The position numbers were made by a program, and so were the translations under genes. 64,000 bases of DNA from an uncultured Prevotella sp. (GTDB lineage: Bacteria; Bacteroidota; Bacteroidia; Bacteroidales; Bacteroidaceae). The stretch lies in NCBI GenBank assembly GCA_902495455.1, contig CABUXJ010000003.1:1-64000 (forward strand), in the 5' to 3' direction. The notes beneath the pieces were generated by a model that was not told the origin of the DNA, did not search any database, and worked only from the letters and a program-made list of their open reading frames with translations. Shown here in pieces: positions 16,029 through 24,650 of this stretch (position 1 is the stretch's first letter; every line of letters starts with the position of its first letter).

Positions 16029-17237
16029 CTATTTGCACTTAAAGCGGATATAGACGTCCTGCAACGCATCAAACTCGCTGTCCATGAGGCCCGACGCGCT
16101 GTCCAAGGCATTGAAGTCGACCATGCCCGTAGCCTCATCAAGCAACGACTTACAGTATGTGCCGTCACCATTGACGCTCTCGCCGAGTGAATATACGGCA
16201 CACTCGCCCGGCATCAGCAGACAGTCGGCCGGCAATATCTCAGCCACAGCATTTCGGACGTCATCGCCGTTGTCGGCCACCATCTTGCCGGCAAACAGAT
16301 AGTTGTTCATGGCCGACAGGAGATAGGGACTGTGGGTCGTAATGGTCAGCGTGCGGTGGCCACCCTTCACCTTGGCAAGAATGTATTTCAGCAGTTCCAC
16401 CTGTTTCTCCGGAAAGAGGTTACATTCAGGTTCTTCTACCACAAACGTGGAATATTCGCGTTCCTGAATAGCATAGTCAAGCACCATCATCAAGGGCATC
16501 GTCGACTGTATGCCTGACGAAGCCGCCGCAATCGGCAAACGCTTTTGATTGTCGTCGAGCACTATATAATCGTCCGTGCCCTCATGGGTATATGATATGC
16601 CGAACATCGGGATGGCGTAATCGGGATATTTCGACTTCGCATTTTGCAGGTCGACCATGAAGCGCAACAAGTTTCGGGACACGGTCGAGTCAGCAAGTGA
16701 CAATGCCGCAAACAGGTTGGAAATCACCGAATAGATGATACGCTCGGCAGGAATGTAGAGCGACGTGCTCATGACAGACAGGAAGTGCTTTATTGTCTCT
16801 TGTGTACCCTTTGCCTCTTTATAGCTCAGCATGGCAGGAACGATTTTGTCATACCTTCGCAATGGCATAAGGTCCATTATCTCATTCATCCGTTCCTTCT
16901 TGTCTGTAAGTTCTTTCCCATCCTTTTTCAGATATGAAGACCACTCTCCGTGGCTGATGCCTGTGTGCAGCTCCACGTTTCCGACCGCCATGTCGTATGC
17001 CACTGTATAGTCGGTATCGGCATACACATCCAACCCGTATTCCTTGAGTTGGCGCTGCCACCATTTGTCGTCGCGTGCCATCAGACCGCAGAGACTGACC
17101 CTGTCCGTGAATATTGTGATGAGCTTGGCCAGCGTGCTCTTGCCTACCGACTGTTCGCCGATAAACATATTGACGTCACGCAACTCCACTTCCGCCTTCT
17201 TCACAGGGCCGAAGTTCTCGACATACAGTTTCTTCAT
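16029..17237 (-). CDS. SMC/ABC-type AAA ATPase (AAA_15/AAA_21-like), 402 aa
   Basis: ATPase of the OLD/RecF-like class. N-terminal MKKLYVENFGPVKKAEVEL leads to Walker A GEQSVGKS (27-34); YIPAER (about 162-167) is typical of the class; the ABC-type signature is AASSGIQS (about 240-247), Walker B is TFVVEEPECNLFP (about 266-278) and the switch His lies in THSPYLLS (about 303-310). There is no C-terminal Toprim domain as in OLD nucleases; instead a separate PD-(D/E)XK-like protein follows directly. The start at 17237 is fixed by the family N-terminus and by a strong promoter 20 bases upstream. Such two-gene ATPase-nuclease units are common among phage-defence systems (Gabija, Septu, PARIS are differently composed examples). 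Confidence 0.87.
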   Translation of the reverse strand: MKKLYVENFGPVKKAEVELRDVNMFIGEQSVGKSTLAKLITIFTDRVSLCGLMARDDKWWQRQLKEYGLDVYADTDYTVAYDMAVGNVELHTGISHGEWSSYLKKDGKELTDKKERMNEIMDLMPLRRYDKIVPAMLSYKEAKGTQETIKHFLSVMSTSLYIPAERIIYSVISNLFAALSLADSTVSRNLLRFMVDLQNAKSKYPDYAIPMFGISYTHEGTDDYIVLDDNQKRLPIAAASSGIQSTMPLMMVLDYAIQEREYSTFVVEEPECNLFPEKQVELLKYILAKVKGGHRTLTITTHSPYLLSAMNNYLFAGKMVADNGDDVRNAVAEILPADCLLMPGECAVYSLGESVNGDGTYCKSLLDEATGMVDFNALDSASGLMDSEFDALQDVYIRFKCK

Positions 17238-17256
17238 ATCATTTGCTTTTGGTCTA

Positions 17257-17286
17257 CAAAAATAACAAGTTTTTTCCGAATAGCAA
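17257..17286 (-). promoter_or_regulatory. Strong promoter of the ATPase-nuclease operon
   Basis: On the minus strand TTG (17284-17286), 19-base spacer, TATTTTTG (17257-17264): both Bacteroidota elements are present at ideal distance. The transcript would start about 10-15 bases before the ATPase ATG. Confidence 0.7.
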
Positions 17287-17504
17287 CCGAAAAGGACAAA
17301 AAAGCCCATCACGACGCACTTGAGGTTCCTTAAGTCTTACTGTCGAGCAGGCTCAGGCGGGCCTTTACTGAAATGTTAAAAACTCGGAATTATTCTGACA
17401 AAAGGTCTTCATTTTAACACAAATTCTCCGCGAAGTCGTCCTTCGGGCGCAAATTCTTCAAAATTTCGCGTGTTTTCTTTATCAACTGACAGTCAGTACT
17501 TTAC

Positions 17505-17770
17505 GTTCGGAAAGCATAAAAATGCGCAATAATTCCGATAAAAAAGTTTTGCCGTAAGGCCCTTACGGGGTTGCAACGGGGCCGCCGTTGCATCACGACG
17601 GGGCCGCCGTCATCACCTGACAGCGTGCTTATTGCAACCCAACGGGGCCCTTACGGCAAGACCGCGGAATTTTTTTCGCCGGAAAACGGAGCAGAAATGG
17701 CAAAATCAGGGCGATGCCGCCGTTTTTTTGAGCGATTCTCAAGTGTTAAAATTCGGAATGTTTTTATTAC
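17505..17770 (+). repeat. Composite intergenic repeat, copy 2 (family A)
   Basis: Starts near GCAATAATTCCGAT, continues through AAGTTTTGCCGTAAGGCCCT, TTGCAACGGGGCCGCCGTTG, CCCAACGGGGCCCTTACGGC, a CGGAAAACGG block and ends CAAGTGTTAAAATTCGG near 17760. It matches the reverse complement of 24056-24315 along its whole length. It ends 8 bases from the methyltransferase stop. Confidence 0.8.
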
Positions 17771-17777
17771 ACGATTT

Positions 17778-19403
17778 TCATTCGGTTACCGTGTCGTTCG
17801 GCGCAGTTTCTTCTTCCATTCCCATCACCCGCGGTTCGTCGGGCACGTGGGTGCTCTTTATCTTCCACTCCGCCGGATAGAGATTGTTGGCCCGCGAGCC
17901 GATGTTCTTGACGAAACCGAGCGGTGCTCCGCGGAATGTGACGAGCACAAAACCACGCGGTGTGTCCGACGGGAGGGTCACGGTCTCCTTGCGCAGATAG
18001 GCCACGGCTTGGGCGTAAGTCAGCCCGGCGGTCGGAAAGGCATCCCGACGGAGGGCTGTCGAGAGGGCGAGCGACTGGTCGGGGGTGACGTCCCGGCCCT
18101 TGACGCGGCCGACGGTGACACCGGCCGAGAGTATGCGCAGCGAGCGGGCGGCTGTCTCATACAGCGGCACGAGGCGCGGAGGAAGAGCTATCAGGGTCGG
18201 CTCAGACGACCGGGACGGACGGGACGGGTCGGCGTCGAGAGTGGCGGCAGTGAGCCGGTAGTCCTCCGGGAGAATGGCCCCGAGTGCGGATGGGCGGGTG
18301 GCTGACGTTTTGTCATGTCCGGTGGCAGTATTGTCGCGGCCGGCGACGAGCGAGGAGACCAGCGACTGCAGTCGTACGGTGTCGTCACCGCCATGCCGGC
18401 TGCTCCGTTTGCCGTTCTTCTGAGGCTGGGAGACAGACGATGTGACCGAGAGACAGGGCTCCCCTTCCCCACCCTTGCGAAGCGCGGCACAGAAGAGTCC
18501 TTCGCCCCGCGTACGGCCGGGGATAAAGCGACAGACGGGCGCGGTGAAACCGGGGAGGAGCGAGGGAGTGATGCCCCACTCGTCGTCCGTATCTACGGGC
18601 AGCACAGTGGCACCAAGTTCGTCGCACGCCCAACGTACGTTCTCTTCGTTTTCGGCCGTGTTGAACGTGCACGTGGAGTATATCATCAGGCCTCCGGGGC
18701 GCAGACAGTGCCACGCGTCCGCCACTATCTCACGCTGCAGCCGGCTGCAGGCGTCCACATTCTGCGGGCTCCACTCGCCGATTGCGCCGCTGTCCTTGCG
18801 GAACATGCCCTCTCCAGAGCACGGCACGTCGCAGAGTATGACGTCAAACATCAGCCCCGAACGGGCATAGTCCCGCGGGTAACTGTTGGTCACGATGACG
18901 TCCGGACAGCCCCACTTCTGCATGTTCTCCATCAATATCTGCGCCCGCTGCCGTATCGGTTCGTTGGTCATGAGGATGCTTCCGTGCGGCAGGGCGTCCA
19001 CCGCAGCCGTCGACTTGCCTCCCGGAGCGGCACACAGGTCGAGCATCAGCACGGGCGACTCTCCGCAATAGCGGTCGAGGACGCGACGGACAAACATCGA
19101 CGAGGCCTCCTGAACGTAGTAGTGGCCGGCATGCAGGAGCGGGTCGAACGTGAAGTCGGGACGCGACGTCAGATGATAGCCGCCGTCGCACCACGCCACG
19201 CGGCCGTCCGTGACGTCATCGGCGGGCACAGACGAGGTCTTCCGGCGGTTGACACGGATGCTCACGGGGGGATCCTCAGACAGGGCGCCGAGGAAGTTTT
19301 CAAACATGGTCTCGCCCATCATGCGGCGCGTCGAGTCGGCAAATGCGGCGGGCAGAGCCACCGACCGGGCCTCACCGGAAGTCTGTTCACTTGGCTTTTT
19401 CAT
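17778..19403 (-). CDS. rRNA cytosine-C5 methyltransferase, RsmF/NOL1-NOP2-Sun family, 541 aa
   Basis: SAM-dependent RNA m5C methyltransferase. An N-terminal RNA-binding part (about 1-100, with VSIRVNRRK) precedes the Rossmann core: LDLCAAPGGKSTAAVDAL (SAM loop), NEPIRQRAQIL, DVILCDVPCSGEGMFRKD (motif IV with the PC cysteine) and IYSTCTFNTAENEENV (motif VI catalytic TC). The C-terminal 200 residues form the RsmF-type PUA-like extension. The start at 19403 was chosen because residues added by the upstream ATG (19448) overlap the promoter. A repeat element abuts the stop. Target by family is 16S rRNA; exact position not inferable. Confidence 0.92.
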   Translation of the reverse strand: MKKPSEQTSGEARSVALPAAFADSTRRMMGETMFENFLGALSEDPPVSIRVNRRKTSSVPADDVTDGRVAWCDGGYHLTSRPDFTFDPLLHAGHYYVQEASSMFVRRVLDRYCGESPVLMLDLCAAPGGKSTAAVDALPHGSILMTNEPIRQRAQILMENMQKWGCPDVIVTNSYPRDYARSGLMFDVILCDVPCSGEGMFRKDSGAIGEWSPQNVDACSRLQREIVADAWHCLRPGGLMIYSTCTFNTAENEENVRWACDELGATVLPVDTDDEWGITPSLLPGFTAPVCRFIPGRTRGEGLFCAALRKGGEGEPCLSVTSSVSQPQKNGKRSSRHGGDDTVRLQSLVSSLVAGRDNTATGHDKTSATRPSALGAILPEDYRLTAATLDADPSRPSRSSEPTLIALPPRLVPLYETAARSLRILSAGVTVGRVKGRDVTPDQSLALSTALRRDAFPTAGLTYAQAVAYLRKETVTLPSDTPRGFVLVTFRGAPLGFVKNIGSRANNLYPAEWKIKSTHVPDEPRVMGMEEETAPNDTVTE

Positions 19404-19425
19404 TCTTTTTCGCTTTAACAATGCG

Positions 19426-19456
19426 CAAAGATAAAAATTTTTTCGCACCTTTGCAA
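19426..19456 (-). promoter_or_regulatory. Promoter of the RNA methyltransferase gene
   Basis: Minus-strand TTG (19454-19456), 20-base spacer, TATCTTTG (19426-19433), 23 bases before the start at 19403. The plus-strand word CACCTTTG (19446-19453) overlaps and could serve the divergent gene at 19600. Confidence 0.65.
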
Positions 19457-19599
19457 CTTATCAACAGGCTGTTACGTCAAACATACAGACGCAACGGAAA
19501 ACGTCGGACGCAGACGGAGACATCCCGAACGGGCCGCCCGGACATCCCGACAACCGACCGCGAACAAAACCAATAAACATCAGAAAAGACATATAAGAC

Positions 19600-20424
19600 A
19601 TGAAAAAGTACCTCATAACACTCGTTCTGACAACACTCATCGCCGGTCTGACCACAGCCTCGGCACAGTCACACCGCCACACTCCGCGCACCCAGACGGA
19701 GGCCGCGACGGTCAACAACGACAACACGACGACCTCAAAGGACAACGCGACGACCGTCAAGAGCGACAGAAAAGGCGCCGCCAAAACCGGCAAGCAGCCA
19801 ACGAAGACGACGACGGCGGCCAAAGCCACGCGGAACAACACGCCGACCGGCAGTCTGACGGCCACAGCCGCACAGACGTCAGACAGCGACGACGAGTTGG
19901 AAGCATATTCCGACACGACCGAAGTCTATGACACGGACTCCGCCACGACCCAATCCTATCAGTTCAACATCGACGAAGACGGCATGGACCGCATGACCCG
20001 AGGCTTCAGCTGGCTGGCCGACGGACTGATCGGGACACTGCTCATTCTCCTCATCATCTTCGTCTTTTCGCCCGTGGCCGTCATCGCCGTCATCTGCTAC
20101 TTCATCTACAAGAACCGCAAACAGAAGATGCAACTGGCCGAAATTGCCATGAAGAACGGTCAGAAGATACCCGAAGACATCATGTCACGGCGGCATCAGA
20201 CCGACGACGAACTGTGGGGCAAGGGCGTGAAGAACATCTTCACGGGTCTCGGACTGGTCTGCCTGTTCGCCTTCATGGGCTTCGACACGGGCATAGGCAT
20301 CGCCTGTCTCGTCATCTGTTACGGCGTCGGACAGGCCGTCATCGCCCGCACGTCGGCACGACGGCACGACAAATACGACGGAAGAGAGTTCCCTAAAGAC
20401 AACGACGACATCTCCGAGGCATGA
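19600..20424 (+). CDS. DUF6249-like membrane protein with signal peptide, 274 aa
   Basis: Signal peptide (about 1-23, ending ASAQ), then a Thr/Lys/Ala-rich low-complexity region (about 24-95), an acidic stretch (SDSDDELEAYSDTTE), and three hydrophobic segments (about 144-172, 213-230 and 232-248) with basic loops between. It resembles DUF6249 proteins found before a sigma factor gene and a DUF5056 gene in Bacteroidales. It is the first gene of a three-gene unit (45 bases to the sigma gene). It may be a membrane sensor or an envelope component under the sigma factor; function is not known. Confidence 0.78.
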   Translation: MKKYLITLVLTTLIAGLTTASAQSHRHTPRTQTEAATVNNDNTTTSKDNATTVKSDRKGAAKTGKQPTKTTTAAKATRNNTPTGSLTATAAQTSDSDDELEAYSDTTEVYDTDSATTQSYQFNIDEDGMDRMTRGFSWLADGLIGTLLILLIIFVFSPVAVIAVICYFIYKNRKQKMQLAEIAMKNGQKIPEDIMSRRHQTDDELWGKGVKNIFTGLGLVCLFAFMGFDTGIGIACLVICYGVGQAVIARTSARRHDKYDGREFPKDNDDISEA

Positions 20425-20469
20425 CCTGTGGCGACAGACACATAACTGACTGACTACGGAAGACATAAT

Positions 20470-21012
20470 ATGGAGGCTTTCAGCGACACATATCTTGCCA
20501 CCCTTGCGGCCCGGGGCCATGACCGGCAGGCGTTCGGCCGGCTCGTCATGCGCCACCAGTCGACGGTGAGACGGTTCTTCAGGAACCACACCTTGGGTGA
20601 CGTCCAGTTGAGCGACGACCTCGCGCAGGACACCTTTGTCAAGGCATATCTGCACATCGGCGACTTCAAAGGCACGGCGGCGTTCTCCACGTGGTTGCTC
20701 CGCATCGCCTACAATGTCTTCTACGACTACATCCGCGCCCACCGCCCGACGGACGACATCGACACCGCCGTCGCCTCCCGGCCTTCTCACGACAATGACG
20801 GCGGCACGCTGCGGATGGACATCTACGACTCCCTGGCACGACTGAAGCCCGTCGAACGCTCGTGCATAACGCTCCAGCTCGTCGACGGACTGCCCATCGA
20901 CAAGATAGCGGAGATCACCGGGATGCCGCAAGGCACAATCAAATCACACTTGGCCAGAGGCAAAGAGAAGCTGGCGGAATACTTGAAAAGAAACGGATAT
21001 GACAGAAAATGA
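20470..21012 (+). CDS. ECF-type RNA polymerase sigma factor, 180 aa
   Basis: Sigma-70 family, ECF group. Region 2 spans about residues 20-95 (DDLAQDTFVKAYLHIGDFKG, then FSTWLLRIAYNVFYDYIR, the -10 binding helix) and region 4 about 118-172 (LKPVERSCITLQLVDGLPID, then MPQGTIKSHLARGKEKL, the -35 recognition HTH). The stop overlaps the start of the next gene by 14 bases, so sigma and the DUF5056 protein are coupled; that partner may be its regulator. Targets are not visible. Confidence 0.92.
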   Translation: MEAFSDTYLATLAARGHDRQAFGRLVMRHQSTVRRFFRNHTLGDVQLSDDLAQDTFVKAYLHIGDFKGTAAFSTWLLRIAYNVFYDYIRAHRPTDDIDTAVASRPSHDNDGGTLRMDIYDSLARLKPVERSCITLQLVDGLPIDKIAEITGMPQGTIKSHLARGKEKLAEYLKRNGYDRK

Positions 21013-21454
21013 AGACAAACTGATAACGCAACTGTTCGCCGAAGCAGCCCGACAGGAGATTGCCGACGACGGTTTTACGGAGCATCTGATGGCCTGTCTG
21101 CCGGCAGAAGAACCGGCCGTGGTTGTTGCCGCACGGCCCGTGCCGGCAGACAGCAGCTGGACGGCAGCACAAGCACGCCGCGACAACATCCGCCGCCGGC
21201 GGCTGACGCATCTGTGGACGGCGGTGTGTGTCGTCGCCGGCATCGTCATGGTCGTCACGGGACATGGCTGGGAACAGCCTGCCACCTATCTGTATGTGCT
21301 CATGCGCACGCTCCCGACATTCGACATCGACGCCATCAACCACCTGATTCTGCTCTCCACGGGCGTCACTTTGGGTGCCCTTTGGTTCTGCCACCGATTG
21401 GACAGCATGCCGATAGAACTGAAAAACAAAGATTACAACAGGAAAATCTCTTAA
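20999..21454 (+). CDS. DUF5056-like membrane protein, putative anti-sigma partner, 151 aa
   Basis: Resembles DUF5056 proteins encoded after ECF sigma genes in Bacteroides and Prevotella. A cytoplasmic N-terminus (1-60, starting MTENEDKLITQLFAEAARQE) is followed by transmembrane helices at about 70-90 and 112-132. The layout, a cytosolic domain on a membrane anchor with overlapping translation, is that of an anti-sigma factor, although no zinc-binding HxxxCxxC is present. The anti-sigma role is inference. Confidence 0.78.
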   Translation: MTENEDKLITQLFAEAARQEIADDGFTEHLMACLPAEEPAVVVAARPVPADSSWTAAQARRDNIRRRRLTHLWTAVCVVAGIVMVVTGHGWEQPATYLYVLMRTLPTFDIDAINHLILLSTGVTLGALWFCHRLDSMPIELKNKDYNRKIS

Positions 21455-21487
21455 TACTCTCTCCGCCGCGAGGCGCTTAAAACAACT

Positions 21488-21536
21488 GTCCGCATCCATT
21501 CTGCCACCGCGGTGGCGAAATGGATGCGGACTCTTT
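21488..21536. terminator. Strong bidirectional terminator
   Basis: GTCCGCATCCATT (21488-21500) pairs with AATGGATGCGGAC (21519-21531), with an inner palindrome CCACCGCGGTGG (21504-21515), followed by TCTTTT. It separates the convergent DUF5056 and PorE-like genes. Confidence 0.9.
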
Positions 21537-21552
21537 TGTATCCAACAATCCC

Positions 21553-23613
21553 TCAAAACAGATCTTCAAACATGTCTCCCTCGGGTTCGTCCTTCTCCTT
21601 CGGTTTCGGCGGGGCGGTCAGGTTGCCCTCCTTGTCGAACATGCCGTAGGTCGTGCGGAGCACGATGAACTCGGTGCGGCGGTTGAGCTGGTTGCATATC
21701 TCCTGTTCCTCGGGCTTCAGCGTGAGGATAAATTCCTCCGTGAGCACGTCGCCCTCCTTGAGGAACGGGTAACGTTCGGTCAACTTCTTCTTTATCGTCT
21801 TCGGCTTCTCCTTGCCGTAACCGACGGGCGAAAGGCGGTCGGCGGCAATGCCATGCTCCGTCAGATAGGCCACGACAGCCTCGGCACGACGCTGGGAGAG
21901 GAGCTTGTTGTAGGCCGCCGGACCGCGGTAGTCGCAGTGGGCGCTCAGCTCGATGGTCACGTTGGGGTTTTCGTTGAGGAGCTTTATCAGTTCGTCGAGC
22001 GCCACGGTGGACTCCGGCCGCAGCGTGGCCTTGTCGAAATCATAGAATATGTTGTCTATCAGGACGGGCGCGGTGATGCTCGCCAAGGGAAACTGGAGGA
22101 CATATTCGGTCGACTCCGTGACCAGTTCGACGCGCAGCTGCTCCTTGTGATTGAGATAACCCTTGCACGTTCCCAGCAGGACATAGTCGACATTGGGACG
22201 TATCTGCTGCGTGAAAGAGCCGTCGCCCTTGACGCTCAGCTTCAGGTTCGTACCGTCGTTGCCGACCATATAGACCAGAGCGTTCGTCAGTTCGTATCCC
22301 TCCTGCTCGTAGACCCAGCCCTTGACGGTCTGGACAATCTCCGGATTGACGAAACTGTAGATGTGGTCCCAGCCCTTGCCGTCGCCGCGGTTGGATGAGA
22401 AATATCCGCGGTTGAGCAGTCCCTCGAATGTCATGCCGAAGTCGTCGCCCTGAGAGTTGAGCGGATATCCGGGATGTTCGATCGTCCAACCGCCGGCCGT
22501 CGTGTCCGGACGGGCGATGTATATGTCGAGTCCTCCCATGCTGGGATGGCCGTCGGAGGAGAAGTAGAGGTCGCCGTTGGGTCGGAACGTGGGGAACATC
22601 TCGTCGCCCTCGGTGTTGATCGGCGCACCGAGATTTTCCACGCCACCCAGTCCGCTGGTCGTCAGCCGCACGCGCCAGAGGTCCAGACCGCCCAGTCCGC
22701 CGGGCATGTCGCTCGTGAAGTAGAGCCACAGTCCGTCGGGCGAGACCGCCGGATGGGCGTAGCTCGAGAGCGTGTCGCGCGTGACCTGAAGCGGCGTGGC
22801 CTTGCCCCATGCGGCGTCGGCACGCGAGGACGTGCATATCTGGGCATATCGGGGATAGGTCGGGTCGGTCACACACTGCGTCAGATACATCGTCTTGCCG
22901 TCGGGCGTAAACGAGCAGACACCCTCGTCGAAAGCGGAGTTGAGCTCGGTGTCGATGTCCTCGGGCTTTGTCCACTTGCCTTTCTCGTCTTTTGTCGAAA
23001 CGAATATGTCGCCGTTTTTCGTGCCCGTGATACCGCTCAGTTCGTCGCCCTTGACGTCATTGCGCGTGGAGGTGAAATAGAGTTGGTCGTTGTTGTCACC
23101 GGCGAGCATGGGCGAATAGTCGGCGCGCCGCGAATTGAAGAAGTTTTCGCGCTTCACGGTATATTGCGATCCGGCCTCCTTCCACTTCGGCGCCATCTCG
23201 GCCGAGCGCAGCCCGACCTCGGCCATGCGGCATCCGGGCACGCTGTCGAGCATCGTCCGGAAGTGGCGTGCGGCCTCCTTGTAGCTGCCGTTCTTCATCA
23301 GTTGCTGCGCCAGATAGAGGTGAGTGAGGCTGTCGGCCTGACCGTAGCGCAGGACGTTGTTGTAGGCGGCAATGGCCCGCTGGGCGTAATTGATGCGGCG
23401 GTAACAGTCGGCGAGCTTCAGCGCACGCTTTCCGCGCGTGGCACGCTCCTTGGCGGGCGTGGCCGAATAGGCTTTCTTATACTGCACGGAAGCGTCATAA
23501 TATTCCCCGAGGGCATAAAACTTATCCCCTTTCTTCATGGCCGCGTCGGCCCCGCACGACACGATGACGGCCGTGATGACGGATAGATATATTATGGAAC
23601 GTATGATGCGCAT
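21553..23613 (-). CDS. porE: PorE-like OmpA-family lipoprotein of the Type IX secretion system, 686 aa
   Basis: Outer-membrane lipoprotein expected to bind peptidoglycan and link it to the T9SS. A lipobox (AVIVSC, Cys at about 20) is followed by TPR-like helices (about 28-150), PD40/WD40-type beta-propeller blades (about 165-420, repeats such as SPDGLWLYFTSD and YFSSDGHPSMGGLDIYI), a carboxypeptidase-regulatory-like beta-sandwich (about 435-530) and an OmpA C-terminal domain (about 545-680, with NPNVTIELSAHCDYRG and QRRAEAVVAYL). This four-part order is that of Porphyromonas PorE. OmpA-family lipoproteins of the same build but different function exist, so the symbol is probable rather than certain. 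porU and porV lie 6 kb away. Confidence 0.82.
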   Translation of the reverse strand: MRIIRSIIYLSVITAVIVSCGADAAMKKGDKFYALGEYYDASVQYKKAYSATPAKERATRGKRALKLADCYRRINYAQRAIAAYNNVLRYGQADSLTHLYLAQQLMKNGSYKEAARHFRTMLDSVPGCRMAEVGLRSAEMAPKWKEAGSQYTVKRENFFNSRRADYSPMLAGDNNDQLYFTSTRNDVKGDELSGITGTKNGDIFVSTKDEKGKWTKPEDIDTELNSAFDEGVCSFTPDGKTMYLTQCVTDPTYPRYAQICTSSRADAAWGKATPLQVTRDTLSSYAHPAVSPDGLWLYFTSDMPGGLGGLDLWRVRLTTSGLGGVENLGAPINTEGDEMFPTFRPNGDLYFSSDGHPSMGGLDIYIARPDTTAGGWTIEHPGYPLNSQGDDFGMTFEGLLNRGYFSSNRGDGKGWDHIYSFVNPEIVQTVKGWVYEQEGYELTNALVYMVGNDGTNLKLSVKGDGSFTQQIRPNVDYVLLGTCKGYLNHKEQLRVELVTESTEYVLQFPLASITAPVLIDNIFYDFDKATLRPESTVALDELIKLLNENPNVTIELSAHCDYRGPAAYNKLLSQRRAEAVVAYLTEHGIAADRLSPVGYGKEKPKTIKKKLTERYPFLKEGDVLTEEFILTLKPEEQEICNQLNRRTEFIVLRTTYGMFDKEGNLTAPPKPKEKDEPEGDMFEDLF

Positions 23614-24055
23614 ACCTTTAATATAACGCCAAAGCGTCGGTTTTATTATTATGCGCAGTCTATAAATTTAGCTGTCAAGCACGCTACCCGATCACGACTC
23701 TTTATTCAAACGCAAAGACGCGAAGCCGCAAAGAAGGCGCCGCCGCACATACGGAAGAACGCAAAGGCACGGCCGGCACGCCGCCCGACTCGCAGGCATC
23801 GCCGCCGCGGAGTAATCGCAGCAGTTTCCGGAGGATTGGGCGTTTTCTCACAACCGACTGAAAATCAAGACGATGAGCGAGAAAAATTACGGTGATTCCG
23901 CGACGACCAACCGAAAATGTGCCGAAAACGGGGAAGAACGGGTGTCGGAAAGTCGCACGACACGTTAAGAACAGTTAAACGCAAGCGACAAAAACACCAC
24001 CAAAGGGTGCCGGGAGGCCCTTACGGCATCATTTCGGCGAGATATGGGGAGGGAT
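23614..24055. repeat. Intergenic region with a family C repeat (23707-23775)
   Basis: AAACGCAAAGACGCGAAGCC, then GGCGCCGCCGCACATACGGA and AGAACGCAAAGGCAC match the copies at 42531 and 47097. The rest shows no gene; short open frames here lack start signals. Confidence 0.65.
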
Positions 24056-24315
24056 TATGTAATGATAATATCACGGAATTTAACACTTCGCAATTGCTCA
24101 AAAAAACGACGGCGTGGCCCCGATTTTGAATTTTGCACGCCGTTTTCGGACAAAAAAAATCCCGCGGCCGAGCCGTAAGGGCCCCGCGGGGTCGCAACAA
24201 GCACGCCGTTGCATGATGGCGGCGGCCCCGTCGCGATGCAACGGGGGCCCCGTTGCAAAGCAATAAGGCCCTTACGGCAAAACTTTTTGGCCGAAATTAT
24301 TGCACACTTTCATGA
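24056..24315 (-). repeat. Composite intergenic repeat, copy 3 (family A, inverted)
   Basis: The reverse complement matches 17505-17770 from TGCAATAATTTCGG through AAGTTTTGCCGTAAGGGCCT, GCAACGGGGCC blocks and TTTTTTTGAGCAATTGCGAA to GTGTTAAATTCCG. A short CCGGCCCTCCCCAAGGGGAG hairpin of family B follows at 24466-24492. Confidence 0.8.
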
Positions 24316-24650
24316 TTTTCTCCGTAAGATATTGTTACTCAGTGACTAAAAGATGCACGCGAAATTTTGAAGAATTTCGGGCCGCGGGAGATTTATTTCC
24401 AAATTCTTCAAAAACAGAGAGGCATTTGTCAAGTTTCTTCCGATTTTTAACAATAACGACAGCCTCACCCCGGCCCTCCCCAAGGGGAGGGTGCCTACGA
24501 GATGAAAGCCCAAGCGTCTAACATCCGCTCATGTATATCACACACTCTCAATGAGTTGAAGTGGTTGGCATAGAGGCGGGCGCGACGGGTCGAGGCCCTA
24601 TTTGCGGGAGTTATGTGGCGCCAAATTCAAATGAGCTTGTTATGTCGGAA

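Noticed and set aside
17571..18305. Plus-strand frame of 244 codons overlapping composite repeat copy 2
   Set aside because: Half repeat, half shadow of the methyltransferase gene.
18315..19418. Open frame of 367 codons opposite the rRNA methyltransferase
   Set aside because: Shadow of a GC-rich gene; no motif and no start signals.
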